From positions 1 through 32,470 of the forward strand of contig JASBTH010000351.1 of the NCBI GenBank assembly GCA_030148525.1: a DNA stretch of 32,470 bases, given 5' to 3'. How positions within the stretch are numbered: the stretch's first letter is position 1; each line of letters starts with the position of its first letter. Below are positions 1 through 6,670 of this stretch, piece after piece. This DNA comes from Saprospiraceae bacterium (lineage in GTDB: Bacteria; Bacteroidota; Bacteroidia; Chitinophagales; Saprospiraceae). Both the position numbers and the translations under genes were made by a program. The notes beneath the pieces are model-generated. The model searched no databases and had not been told where the DNA came from. It worked only from the letters and a program-made list of their open reading frames with translations.

Positions 1-71
1 CTCAGCACCGGGCTCATTACTATCAGGAGATTATGAAATGGTTTAACGAGTACGTCAAGCCAAAGCCTTAA
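1..71 (+). CDS. C-terminal tail of an unidentified protein (partial)
   Basis: The window opens inside a plus-strand reading frame that ends at the TAA at 69-71; the first full codon is at 3. The visible residues end in HYYQEIMKWFNEYVKPKP. An aromatic and basic amphipathic helix at the extreme C terminus is typical of alpha/beta-hydrolases of the prolyl oligopeptidase (S9) type, but 22 residues are too few to assign a family. The gene converges on the minus-strand NfeD-like gene, whose stop codon overlaps this stop. Confidence 0.5.
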   Translation, partial: QHRAHYYQEIMKWFNEYVKPKP

Positions 72-679
72 TACCCATTGCTGGGGGGAGGCGCGTGGGG
101 TGGTGCGCCACTGGTGGCATCCAGGGGTTCAACGACCAATAATCGTCCTTCGACAATCTCTACAACGCGGACCGGGGAGCCGACGGGTAAATCGTGGCCG
201 TTGCTAACTGCATCAATCTGGTAGGGAGCCGATCGTAAATTCAGGTGCACCTTTCCGGTACCGCCGCGTCCTGAAGGAATGAAGGCGAGTACTTCACCGG
301 TACTTTTCAGGGCCTCATTCAGTTCAAATGTATCGTGTAGGATCTCGCGGTTCTTTTTGCTCAGTACCGAAAGTGCTCTGGGCAGTAGGGCGGTGAATAG
401 GCCGGCGGGTATGCCGATGAGAAATACAGAGGGTAACTCGGAAATCCAGAGGTGAGCCAGGATACTGGTCCAGCCAAAAAAGACAAAGAACAGCAGTACG
501 GTGCGGGCATCCGCGTGGCGTGATCTGTTAGGGCGTTTATCATTGTCCAGGTCGAGCCCCAAAAAACTCATTACCTCCAGTATGATCAAAAGGAGAGTAG
601 CCACAATGGCAACACTCCACAGCATCTTTTCGATGACGTTAAGTTGATCAATTTGGCTTATGAGCAGATAAAAGGTCAT
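68..679 (-). CDS. NfeD-like membrane protein with C-terminal OB domain
   Basis: Encodes 203 residues. After a short N-terminal segment there are two or three hydrophobic segments: about residues 16-40 (WSVAIVATLLLIILEVMSFLGL), then two around residues 60-110 (LLFFVFFGWTSILAHLWI and FLIGIPAGLFTALLP). A C-terminal beta-rich region (GEVLAFIPSGRGGTGKV to PVRVVEIVEGRLLVVEPL) has the pattern of the NfeD/YuaF OB fold, which in known systems partners with flotillin-like scaffold proteins at the inner membrane. The frame is open upstream to 844, but the ATG at 679 puts the first membrane segment near the N terminus as the family expects, so I chose it. No flotillin gene lies beside it here. The Pro/Ala-rich last residues look disordered. 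Confidence 0.7.
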   Translation of the reverse strand: MTFYLLISQIDQLNVIEKMLWSVAIVATLLLIILEVMSFLGLDLDNDKRPNRSRHADARTVLLFFVFFGWTSILAHLWISELPSVFLIGIPAGLFTALLPRALSVLSKKNREILHDTFELNEALKSTGEVLAFIPSGRGGTGKVHLNLRSAPYQIDAVSNGHDLPVGSPVRVVEIVEGRLLVVEPLDATSGAPPHAPPPSNGY

Positions 680-845
680 ACACTTGGGATATTTCCAGAC
701 TAAGGTATACTTAATCAAAATTAAAAGTACTAAAGCCGGCCTCCACTCTGAAAATGGTTCGACTAAATATGGCCAATTATCGCTTAACGGCAACCTGGTT
801 CCGAGCTGTCCTTGGATTAAACTTGACAATTGGGAGGGATTCATA

Positions 846-878
846 TTTGATAGACCGTATAAAATTGTCGTACCTTTG
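846..878 (+). promoter_or_regulatory. Bacteroidota-type promoter for prs
   Basis: TTTG at 846-849 is followed after 21 bases by TACCTTTG at 871-878. This is an exact match to the -33 TTTG / -7 TAnnTTTG consensus of Bacteroidota primary sigma promoters. Transcription would start near 885, giving prs a leader of about 124 bases. Confidence 0.65.
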
Positions 879-928
879 AGGCGACTTTAGAAGGCATTCA
901 CTACACGGGATTTTGAGGTTGATTGACG

Positions 929-979
929 CCCGCAATCGGGTGCACTTGCCGTGCTTTCGTGAAAAAACGATCTTTTTTC
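929..979 (+). promoter_or_regulatory. Three small hairpins in the prs leader
   Basis: CCCG-caat-CGGG lies at 929-940, GCAC-ttgcc-GTGC at 942-954, and a perfect 7-base inverted repeat with arms GAAAAAA (961-967) and TTTTTTC (973-979) around a 5-base loop. All lie between the predicted transcription start and the prs ATG. They could form an attenuator-like leader, but each stem is short and chance occurrence is possible. Confidence 0.3.
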
Positions 980-1008
980 GCTCAACATATTTTACAGATC
1001 CAGCATCC

Positions 1009-1941
1009 ATGGTAGAAGTAAAGCTCTTTTCCGGAAAATCATCAGAATACCTGGCCAAGACGATCGCCGATTATTACGGTGATGATTTGGGTAAAATCCA
1101 GATTCATCGGTTCAGTGACGGCGAAATGCAGCCGGTTATCAACGAATCAGTGCGCGGGGCTTATGTGTTCTTTATCCAGTCTACATTCCCTCCTTCTGAA
1201 AATCTGATGGAATTGTTATTGATGGTGGATGCTGCCAAAAGGGCTTCTGCCGGATATATCACGGCGGTGATCCCTTATTTTGGGTATGCCCGCCAGGACC
1301 GTAAAGATAAGCCCCGGGTTCCCATCTCTGCTAAATTAATCGCTAACCTGCTGCAGGCAGCCGGTGCTGATCGGGTAATGACTATGGACTTCCACGCCGA
1401 CCAGATACAGGGGTTTTTTGACATTCCGGTGGATCACCTTAAAAGTGAAGCCATTTACATTCCCTATCTGCAGGAACAGGACCTGTCGAACGTTACATTC
1501 GCTTCCCCCGATGTCGGGGGGGTGAAGCGGGCACGGGTTTACGCCAAGCACTTCGGAAGGGATTTGGTCATCTGTGATAAATACCGCAAGCGTGCCAATG
1601 AGGTAGCTGGGATGACGGTGATCGGTAATGTGGAAGGTGCTGATGTGATACTGGTTGACGACCTGGTAGATACGGCCGGAACCCTCTGCCGGGCAGCAGA
1701 TATTATTCTCAAGAAGGGCGCCAAGAGCGTTCGTGCTCTGTGTACCCACCCGGTTTTATCCGGTAAGGCCTACGATAATATCAATCAATCCAAATTGGAT
1801 GAGCTAATCGTTTGTGATACCATCCCATTGCGTGGTAAATCAGACCGAATAAAGGTTTTATCGACCTCGAAATTGTTCGCCCGGGCGATCCGTAATACCC
1901 ACGAACACCGCTCTATTTCTGCCCTCTTTGTCGAAGGGTAA
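1009..1941 (+). CDS. prs: Ribose-phosphate pyrophosphokinase
   Basis: Makes PRPP from ribose 5-phosphate and ATP in the cytoplasm, feeding purine, pyrimidine, NAD, His and Trp synthesis. The 310 residues match the usual family length. Visible signatures are the N-terminal FSGKSSEYLA, the flexible ATP-loop region YARQDRKDKPRVPISAKL, MDFHADQIQGFFDIPVDHL, and the PRPP-binding loop VILVDDLVDTAGTL. The frame is open upstream to 913, but the added 32 residues are not family-like and the ATG at 1009 gives the conserved MVEVKLFSG start. A strong promoter lies at 846-878. The next gene, rplY, follows in the same direction 130 bases on. Confidence 0.97.
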   Translation: MVEVKLFSGKSSEYLAKTIADYYGDDLGKIQIHRFSDGEMQPVINESVRGAYVFFIQSTFPPSENLMELLLMVDAAKRASAGYITAVIPYFGYARQDRKDKPRVPISAKLIANLLQAAGADRVMTMDFHADQIQGFFDIPVDHLKSEAIYIPYLQEQDLSNVTFASPDVGGVKRARVYAKHFGRDLVICDKYRKRANEVAGMTVIGNVEGADVILVDDLVDTAGTLCRAADIILKKGAKSVRALCTHPVLSGKAYDNINQSKLDELIVCDTIPLRGKSDRIKVLSTSKLFARAIRNTHEHRSISALFVEG

Positions 1942-2005
1942 ATGCAAAGCTGGATTTTTTTCCGGAACATGGCCGTCAGGGTGGGCATGTTTGTGATAAA
2001 TTACT

Positions 2006-2013
2006 TATCTTTG
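2006..2013 (+). promoter_or_regulatory. -7 promoter element upstream of rplY
   Basis: TATCTTTG is an exact match to the Bacteroidota -7 consensus TAnnTTTG, 58 bases before the rplY ATG. A TTTG at 1990-1993 is too close (12-base spacer) to be a good -33 element, so the assignment rests on the -7 box alone. Confidence 0.45.
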
Positions 2014-2071
2014 CGCGTCCAAAAAGGGATCTAATTTGATCCTTGTCACTAATGAGCATAAAGCATTCGCT

Positions 2072-2704
2072 ATGGAAATAGTTGCCATAAATGGAAAAGA
2101 GCGTAAGGACATGGGCAAGAAAGGTGCCCGTCAGGTGCGCGAGCAAGGCCAAATTCCCGCTGTTCTTTACGGTGGGAAAGAGGTAACCCACTTCAGTGTG
2201 GATCCCAATGATGTCAAAAGCTTGATTTACACGCCAGACTTCAAATTGGCGGAAATCACTGTTGATGGAACGTCACACAAAGCCATCCTGAAAGATTATC
2301 AGATGCATCCCGTAACCGATGCTGTTACGCATATCGACTTTTTGCGTTTGATCGATGGTGTACCGGTAAAGGTAGATGTCCCCGTGAAATTCAAGGGTAC
2401 TTCTCCGGGTGTGAAAAACGGTGGCAAACTGCAGAAGAACGTGCGTCGTATTCGCATTAAAACCACCCCCGAGCATTTGGTCGGTGAATTGATGGTCGAT
2501 ATCTCAAGCCTGAAAATGGGTGACTCAATTCGTGTCCGCGATATTGATGCTTCCGAGGGTATTGAGATCATGACATCACCCGGTGTTCCGGTAGGTACGG
2601 TGGTTGTACCACGTGCCATGCGTTCTGCGGCTACGGCTGCTGCCAAAACGGTTGGTGCTGTTCCTGGTGAAGAGCCCGCTGCGGAAGAAGCAACCGAAGA
2701 ATAA
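2072..2704 (+). CDS. rplY: 50S ribosomal protein L25, CTC (long) form
   Basis: Binds 5S rRNA in the large ribosomal subunit. The 210 residues show the N-terminal L25 domain (GKKGARQVREQGQIPAVLYGG) and then the TL5/CTC beta domain (HIDFLRLIDGVPVKVDVPVKFKG, GGKLQKNVRRIRIK, SSLKMGDSIRVRDI). The tail is Ala/Glu-rich. I chose the ATG at 2072 (MEIVAINGKERKD) rather than the in-frame start at 2036, because family members start this way and the -7 box is at 2006-2013. prs-rplY order is common in bacteria. An intrinsic terminator follows. Confidence 0.96.
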   Translation: MEIVAINGKERKDMGKKGARQVREQGQIPAVLYGGKEVTHFSVDPNDVKSLIYTPDFKLAEITVDGTSHKAILKDYQMHPVTDAVTHIDFLRLIDGVPVKVDVPVKFKGTSPGVKNGGKLQKNVRRIRIKTTPEHLVGELMVDISSLKMGDSIRVRDIDASEGIEIMTSPGVPVGTVVVPRAMRSAATAAAKTVGAVPGEEPAAEEATEE

Positions 2705-2743
2705 CCGGGTAGTATACCAAAGCGAATAACGGCAATAGAAAGA

Positions 2744-2773
2744 GGCGCAGGGACGAGGTTCCTGGGCCTTTTT
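2744..2773 (+). terminator. Rho-independent terminator after rplY
   Basis: The left arm GGC-g-CAGGGAC (2744-2754) pairs with the right arm GTTCCTG-g-GCC (2758-2768) around a GAG loop. There is one G-G mismatch and one G-U pair. TTTTT follows directly at 2769-2773. It starts 39 bases past the rplY stop and separates rplY from the nitrilase gene. Confidence 0.85.
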
Positions 2774-2792
2774 CTGCTTCGGACCGTTCGAT

Positions 2793-2825
2793 TTTGTATT
2801 ATGGGTATTCACGTATCTACTTTTC
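2793..2825 (+). promoter_or_regulatory. Bacteroidota-type promoter for the nitrilase gene
   Basis: TTTG at 2793-2796, a 21-base spacer, then TACTTTTC at 2818-2825 (one mismatch to TAnnTTTG). The box lies 22 bases before the ATG at 2848 and argues against the upstream in-frame start at 2794. Confidence 0.55.
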
Positions 2826-2847
2826 GCTAACCTCCAAAACCTATTCT

Positions 2848-3633
2848 ATGGCCTCTGCACTTCGAGTTAGTCTTATTCAGGCGCATCTCGTCTGGGAAGA
2901 TGCGCAGGCAAACCGAACCCACTTCGACGAGCTCCTGGCTCCGCTCAAAGGGAAAACCGACCTCATAGTATTGCCCGAGATGTTCACCACGGGGTTCAGC
3001 ATGAATGCCAAACCACTGGCGGAACAACCGGGAGGTCCTACGCAGCAGTGGATGCAGTTGCATGCCGACCGGTCGGGAGCTGCCGTTACGGGCAGCTATA
3101 TTTGTGGCGAAAACGGGAAGTACTTCAACCGTCTTTTGTTTGTGGAACCAGGTGGCAAAGTACATACGTACGATAAACGACATCTCTTCACCCTGGCCGG
3201 TGAACACAAGTCTTATCATCCCGGACTGACATCCCTGACCGTAACCTGGAAGGGCTGGCGGATACGCCCCCTGATCTGCTACGATTTGCGGTTCCCGGTA
3301 TGGAGTCGGAATACCGATGATTACGACTTGCTATTTTACGTAGCAAATTGGCCCGACAAGCGTCGTCAGGCATGGATGGCCCTGCTGGCCGCCCGCGCTA
3401 TCGAGAACCAGTCCTACTGCCTGGGAATCAATCGGGTGGGTACCGATGAAATGGGGCATTATTATTCGGGCGATTCGTCCATGTACGATTATAGCGGACG
3501 GCTTTTGACGCAACTTACCGATCAGGAAGCCGTAGTAACCCTGAGGTTAGATCATGCCGATCAGCAAGCCTTTCGGCAAAAGCTCAATTTCCTGGCGGAT
3601 CGTGACCATTTCCTAATTCAACCGTCTAATTAA
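2848..3633 (+). CDS. Omega-amidase-like nitrilase-family C-N hydrolase
   Basis: Encodes 261 residues of the carbon-nitrogen hydrolase fold. The catalytic triad is visible as Glu44 (VLPEMFTTGFSM), Lys110 (YDKRHLF) and Cys144 (ICYDLRFPVW). The motifs and length resemble YafV/NIT2 omega-amidases, which deaminate alpha-ketoglutaramate or alpha-ketosuccinamate in the cytoplasm. That activity is known for the family and inferred here. No signal peptide is seen. The gene has its own promoter (2793-2825) and is followed by two small adjacent hairpins and the NlpC/P60 lipoprotein gene. Confidence 0.88.
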   Translation: MASALRVSLIQAHLVWEDAQANRTHFDELLAPLKGKTDLIVLPEMFTTGFSMNAKPLAEQPGGPTQQWMQLHADRSGAAVTGSYICGENGKYFNRLLFVEPGGKVHTYDKRHLFTLAGEHKSYHPGLTSLTVTWKGWRIRPLICYDLRFPVWSRNTDDYDLLFYVANWPDKRRQAWMALLAARAIENQSYCLGINRVGTDEMGHYYSGDSSMYDYSGRLLTQLTDQEAVVTLRLDHADQQAFRQKLNFLADRDHFLIQPSN

Positions 3634-3656
3634 CGGTTGACAAACCACAGGTTTGT
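3618..3656 (+). terminator. Two adjacent hairpins at the end of the nitrilase gene
   Basis: TCAACCGT (3618-3625) and ACGGTTGA (3633-3640) form an 8-base stem over the stop codon. ACAAACC (3640-3646) and GGTTTGT (3650-3656) form a 7-base stem with an ACA loop, followed by ATTTTAC. They may act as a weak terminator or 3' end stabiliser; no strong U tract is present. Confidence 0.4.
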
Positions 3657-3681
3657 ATTTTACACTGGTAATGTTGATACT

Positions 3682-4209
3682 ATGAAAATGCGTATTACCC
3701 CCGTACGATTACTTCTGCTGGGGCTGGGTATGATCGCCCTGAGTCAGTGTTCGATCCCCCGCCCAACTTCTGAAACCGGATCGGACAGGCCCTATTCTCG
3801 TCCCAGTAATAGCGAGATGAGATTGCGCCAGGATATTGTGGCTTACGCCAAAAAGTTTGAAGGAACCAAATACAAATACGCGGGTAAGATACCCAAGACG
3901 GGTTTCGACTGCTCGGGCTTTACCTCTTACGTGATGGACCGTTACGATATCGATTTGTCGGCAAGCTCTTCGCTACAGGAAAATCAAGGACGCAAAATCG
4001 ATCCCGGCAGTGTCAAGACCGGTGACCTCATCTTTTATCGCCGCAGTCCCGGCGGACGGGTTTTTCACGTTTCCCTGGTGGTCGATAACGATCGGGAGGG
4101 AATAAAAGTGATCCACGCTACCTCCCGCGGGGTTGTTATCGATAATATTTCCACCTCCAGCTACTGGAAACCGAAGATTTCTACCGCCCGGGATGTAATT
4201 TCAGGTTGA
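3682..4209 (+). CDS. NlpC/P60-family lipoprotein, probable peptidoglycan endopeptidase
   Basis: Encodes 175 residues. A lipoprotein signal (RLLLLGLGMIALSQC) puts the lipidated cysteine at 23, so the enzyme should be membrane-anchored and periplasmic. The NlpC/P60 domain follows, with the catalytic Cys77 in FDCSGFTSYVM, His129 in FHVSLVV and a third polar position near His145 (VIHATSRG). Relatives cleave D-Glu-meso-DAP bonds in peptidoglycan stem peptides. The in-frame start at 3637 would put 15 extra residues before the signal peptide and overlaps the hairpin, so 3682 is preferred. Confidence 0.9.
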   Translation: MKMRITPVRLLLLGLGMIALSQCSIPRPTSETGSDRPYSRPSNSEMRLRQDIVAYAKKFEGTKYKYAGKIPKTGFDCSGFTSYVMDRYDIDLSASSSLQENQGRKIDPGSVKTGDLIFYRRSPGGRVFHVSLVVDNDREGIKVIHATSRGVVIDNISTSSYWKPKISTARDVISG

Positions 4210-4348
4210 TTATTGGTATTTTTACTTGCCGTGACACGGCCTACTCACCTCAGCCTTAGCCAAAATTGCACGTTTGAACAATTTGTTCTTCGGTTCATTC
4301 CATGGTATCCTGACATTCTGAAGGGAGCAGAGAATGGAGGGCCTTGTT

Positions 4349-4356
4349 TACGTTTG
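4349..4356 (+). promoter_or_regulatory. -7 promoter element for adk
   Basis: TACGTTTG matches TAnnTTTG exactly and lies 19 bases before the ATG at 4376. It falls inside the longer in-frame reading from 4334, which makes that upstream start unlikely. No clear -33 TTTG at the right distance. Confidence 0.45.
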
Positions 4357-4375
4357 GAAAACACGAAATTCAGAT

Positions 4376-4957
4376 ATGGTAAATATTATACTCTTCGGCC
4401 CTCCGGGCTCAGGTAAGGGCACTCAAGCCAAGAAATTAGTTGAGAAATACAACCTACTTCATATCTCCACGGGAGATCTGTTTCGCTACGAAATGGGAAA
4501 CAACACCCCGCTGGGTAAGGAAGCCAAAAGCTATATTGATAAGGGCGAACTCGTTCCGGATAGTGTGACCGTCGGTATGCTTCGCAATAAGGTGGAGGCT
4601 AATCCCGACGTAGCTGGTTATATATTCGATGGTTTTCCCCGCACTATTCCCCAATCCGAAGCGCTGGACGAATTGCTGGCAGAAAAGGACCAGGAGGTCC
4701 ACCGCCTGTTGATGCTTGATGTTCCTGATGACGAGATCGTGCAGCGAATCCTCGAACGGGGTAAGACTTCCGGTCGCAAGGATGATCTTAATGAAACCAT
4801 CATTCGCAACCGCATCGAAGTGTACAAAAACGAAACAACCCCGGTCTACGACTTTTACCAGGAACAAGGTAAGTCAGTTACCATAAACGGGGTTGGCTCC
4901 ATTGAAGAGATCTTCGACCGTCTTTGCCAGGAAATCGGACAGTTGGCTCAGACCTGA
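4376..4957 (+). CDS. adk: Adenylate kinase, short-LID form
   Basis: Interconverts ATP + AMP and 2 ADP in the cytoplasm. The 193 residues begin [17 protein letters not shown] with the P-loop near residues 9-16. The AMP-binding region STGDLFR is followed by FDGFPRT. The LID is short ([11 protein letters not shown]), lacking the long Zn-binding or disordered LID of 215-residue enzymes; this form is common in Bacteroidota. It is followed by obgE after 77 bases, with obgE having its own promoter box. Confidence 0.96.
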   Translation: MVNIILFGPPGSGKGTQAKKLVEKYNLLHISTGDLFRYEMGNNTPLGKEAKSYIDKGELVPDSVTVGMLRNKVEANPDVAGYIFDGFPRTIPQSEALDELLAEKDQEVHRLLMLDVPDDEIVQRILERGKTSGRKDDLNETIIRNRIEVYKNETTPVYDFYQEQGKSVTINGVGSIEEIFDRLCQEIGQLAQT

Positions 4958-5000
4958 TCGATAGATACACTAATTCCTTTACAGGCTGGTTAGATAGACG

Positions 5001-5008
5001 TACCTTTG
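5001..5008 (+). promoter_or_regulatory. -7 promoter element for obgE
   Basis: TACCTTTG is an exact TAnnTTTG match, 26 bases before the obgE ATG at 5035. A TTTA at 4978-4981, 19 bases upstream, may be a degenerate -33 element. Confidence 0.5.
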
Positions 5009-5034
5009 CTGATTCAGCAAAAAACAATACCGGT

Positions 5035-6096
5035 ATGGCCGAGCAAAATTTTGTGGATTACGTCAAGATCAATTGCCGTTCGGGCAAAGGCGGGGCGGGG
5101 TCTGCACACCTGCGCCGTGAAAAGTACAATCCTAAAGGTGGACCCGACGGCGGCGATGGTGGCCGCGGTGGCCATATCATCCTGCGCGGTAACCGGAACG
5201 TATGGACTTTGCTTACCCTGAAATACCGTAAGCACGTCAAGGCCGGACACGGCGAACCGGGGCGCAGCAATAACCGCTTCGGAGCGAACGGGGAAGACGT
5301 GATCCTCGATGTGCCACTGGGAACGGTTGCCAAAGACGCCGAAACGGAAAAAGTGGAGTTCGAGATCACCGAACACGGGGAGGAAAAGGTCCTGCTCGCC
5401 GGCGGCCGTGGTGGATTGGGCAACTCTAACTTCAAATCATCCACGAATCAAACGCCCCGCTACGCTCAGCCCGGCGAACCCGGTCAGGAATCCTGGAAAA
5501 TACTGGAATTAAAGGTACTGGCCGATGTGGGCCTGGTCGGCTTTCCCAACGCCGGTAAATCGACCCTGCTGTCGGTCGTTTCTGCCGCCAAACCCAAAGT
5601 GGCTAACTACGAGTTTACCACCCTGGTTCCCAACCTGGGCGTGGTGAATTACCGCGACGGACGCTCCTTCGTTATGGCGGATATCCCCGGGATCATCGAG
5701 AATGCCCACCAGGGAAAAGGATTGGGACTACGCTTCCTGCGCCACATCGAGCGCAACGCTACCTTGCTCTTCATGGTACCGGCCGATGCCGATAGCATCA
5801 AAGAGCAATACCAGATACTGCTCAGGGAGTTGCTCCTCTACAACCCCGAATTACTGGACAAACCCCGCATCCTGGCCATCACCAAATCCGACCTGCTCGA
5901 CGAGGAACTCAAACAAATGCTCCGACCCGATATTCCCGACGAGCTGCCCCATCTGTTCATCTCCTCCGTCGCCCAACAGGGCCTCACCGAATTGAAAGAT
6001 ATGCTCTGGGAAACCATTAATGCCCACCGTAAGGCCCAGGCCGAAAAGGAAGAACACCGCGCCTGGCGACAGGGGTGGTATGAGGAGGAGGAGTAA
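5035..6096 (+). CDS. obgE: Obg-family GTPase
   Basis: Ribosome-associated GTPase involved in 50S assembly and stress control. The 353 residues have the glycine-rich Obg fold first ([31 protein letters not shown]), then a G domain with G1 [10 protein letters not shown]2 TTLVPNLG, G3 DIPGIIE, G4 TKSD and G5 SSVA. The C-terminal extension is short and acidic/basic, without the long OCT domain. The ATG at 5035 is chosen because it follows the -7 box and gives the family N terminus ([11 protein letters not shown]). GAGGTTT heptads begin 7 bases after the stop. Confidence 0.96.
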   Translation: MAEQNFVDYVKINCRSGKGGAGSAHLRREKYNPKGGPDGGDGGRGGHIILRGNRNVWTLLTLKYRKHVKAGHGEPGRSNNRFGANGEDVILDVPLGTVAKDAETEKVEFEITEHGEEKVLLAGGRGGLGNSNFKSSTNQTPRYAQPGEPGQESWKILELKVLADVGLVGFPNAGKSTLLSVVSAAKPKVANYEFTTLVPNLGVVNYRDGRSFVMADIPGIIENAHQGKGLGLRFLRHIERNATLLFMVPADADSIKEQYQILLRELLLYNPELLDKPRILAITKSDLLDEELKQMLRPDIPDELPHLFISSVAQQGLTELKDMLWETINAHRKAQAEKEEHRAWRQGWYEEEE

Positions 6097-6102
6097 CAGG
6101 TA

Positions 6103-6121
6103 TGAGGTTTGGGGTTTGAGG
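6103..6121 (+). repeat. GAGGTTT heptad repeat, short copy
   Basis: The 19-base TGAGGTTTGGGGTTTGAGG is identical to the reverse complement of 12112-12130. It starts just after the obgE stop. In both places the G-rich strand reads in the sense direction of the gene that has just ended. Confidence 0.75.
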
Positions 6122-6124
6122 TAA

Positions 6125-6179
6125 GGTTCACGGCTCACGGTCTACAGTCCACGGTTCACAGGCTCGGACCACACTTCAC
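6125..6179 (+). repeat. YYYACGG heptad array, first copy
   Basis: Degenerate 7-base units run head to tail, for example GTTCACG, GCTCACG, GTCTACA, GTCCACG, GTTCACA, then GGCTCGG and CCACACTTCACG. The period of seven is clear and the ACG core is conserved while the first three bases vary among pyrimidines. Confidence 0.75.
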
Positions 6180-6206
6180 GTAATTGGCGGTTGAGCGGAT
6201 ATCAGC

Positions 6207-6268
6207 CCACAGCTTCAGCTGTGGTGATTATGCGGAATTCTTCCAACATCACCTACCACTTTAGTGGT
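6207..6268 (+). repeat. Hairpin pair, first copy
   Basis: Hairpin A is CCACAGCT-TC-AGCTGTGG (6207-6224), a perfect 8-base stem. Hairpin B is ACCACT-TT-AGTGGT (6255-6268), a perfect 6-base stem. The same two hairpins recur in the same order and orientation at 6371-6445, after near-identical GAGCGGATATCAG text. Confidence 0.75.
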
Positions 6269-6345
6269 CCACGCTCCACGGCTCACGCTCCACGATTCAC
6301 GGTCTACGGCTTACGGTTCATAGGCTCGAGCCACGCTTCACGTGA
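6266..6345 (+). repeat. YYYACGG heptad array, second copy
   Basis: Units such as TCCACGC, TCCACGG, CTCACGC, TCCACGA, TTCACGG, TCTACGG, CTTACGG follow in period seven. They end in GGCTCGAGCCACGCTTCACG, parallel to the end of the first array. Confidence 0.75.
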
Positions 6346-6370
6346 TTGGGGGGGTGAGCGGATATCAGCT

Positions 6371-6445
6371 CACAGCTTCAGCTGTGGGAAGTGGGAAGTG
6401 AGAATGAATGAGGAAAACCACCTCTCCCCCCACCACTTTAGTGGT
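6371..6445 (+). repeat. Hairpin pair, second copy
   Basis: CACAGCT-TC-AGCTGTG (6371-6386) and ACCACT-TT-AGTGGT (6432-6445) repeat the pair at 6207-6268. The spacer between the two hairpins differs in sequence and length, so the hairpins rather than the spacer are conserved. Confidence 0.75.
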
Positions 6446-6495
6446 AACCGAATTACCTCTAGCGGCCACCCTCCACGGGCATGAAGCACGCATAA

Positions 6496-6549
6496 TGTTT
6501 AAGTAGAATACTCTCTGAGCGAAAGCGAATGACTAATTCTATTTAAACA
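6496..6549. repeat. Imperfect inverted repeat with 26-base loop
   Basis: TGTTTAAGTAGAAT (6496-6509) and ATTCTATTTAAACA (6536-6549) are inverted copies with one difference, which would be a G-U pair in plus-strand RNA. This gives a 14-base stem. The role is unknown; it may be a terminator-like element or the ends of a tiny remnant. Confidence 0.5.
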
Positions 6550-6670
6550 TTAATAACTAAAAATTAAAAATTTTGCTCCCCGGCCCCTGAAGCCTGTAAT
6601 TGCCGAAGTAATGGGGGTAAGCGCTGGCCTGTTACCTACCGCTAAAGCGGATCGGCTGAAGGTTATCGAT

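Larger units (their letters stand above)
680..1008. other. Divergent intergenic region between NfeD-like gene and prs
   Basis: This 329-base stretch holds no convincing gene. It contains the putative prs promoter (846-878) and the prs leader with three small hairpins (929-979). On the minus strand an isolated TAnnTTTG match (TAATTTTG, around 718-725) lies about 40 bases upstream of the NfeD-like start, without a clear -33 partner. Confidence 0.5.
6097..6670. other. Repeat-rich non-coding block after obgE
   Basis: 574 bases without a supported gene. In order it holds a short GAGGTTT heptad run (6103-6121), a first YYYACGG-type heptad array (6125-6179), a hairpin pair (6207-6268), a second heptad array (6266-6345), a second hairpin pair (6371-6445), an imperfect inverted repeat (6496-6549), an AT-rich stretch, and a small CCGCT-AA-AGCGG hairpin (6639-6650) near the stop of the convergent PLP-enzyme gene. 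Open frames here translate the repeats and look spurious. Confidence 0.7.

Noticed and set aside
4228-4240. Terminator after the NlpC/P60 gene
   Set aside because: The GCCG-tgaca-CGGC stem is only 4 bases and no U tract follows it.
6125-6345. CRISPR array
   Set aside because: The repeats are 7-base, degenerate and contiguous, with no 20-40 base repeat and no unique spacers, and no cas genes are present.
6191-6484. 97-codon open frame on the plus strand
   Set aside because: It translates the heptad arrays and hairpins; composition follows the repeats.
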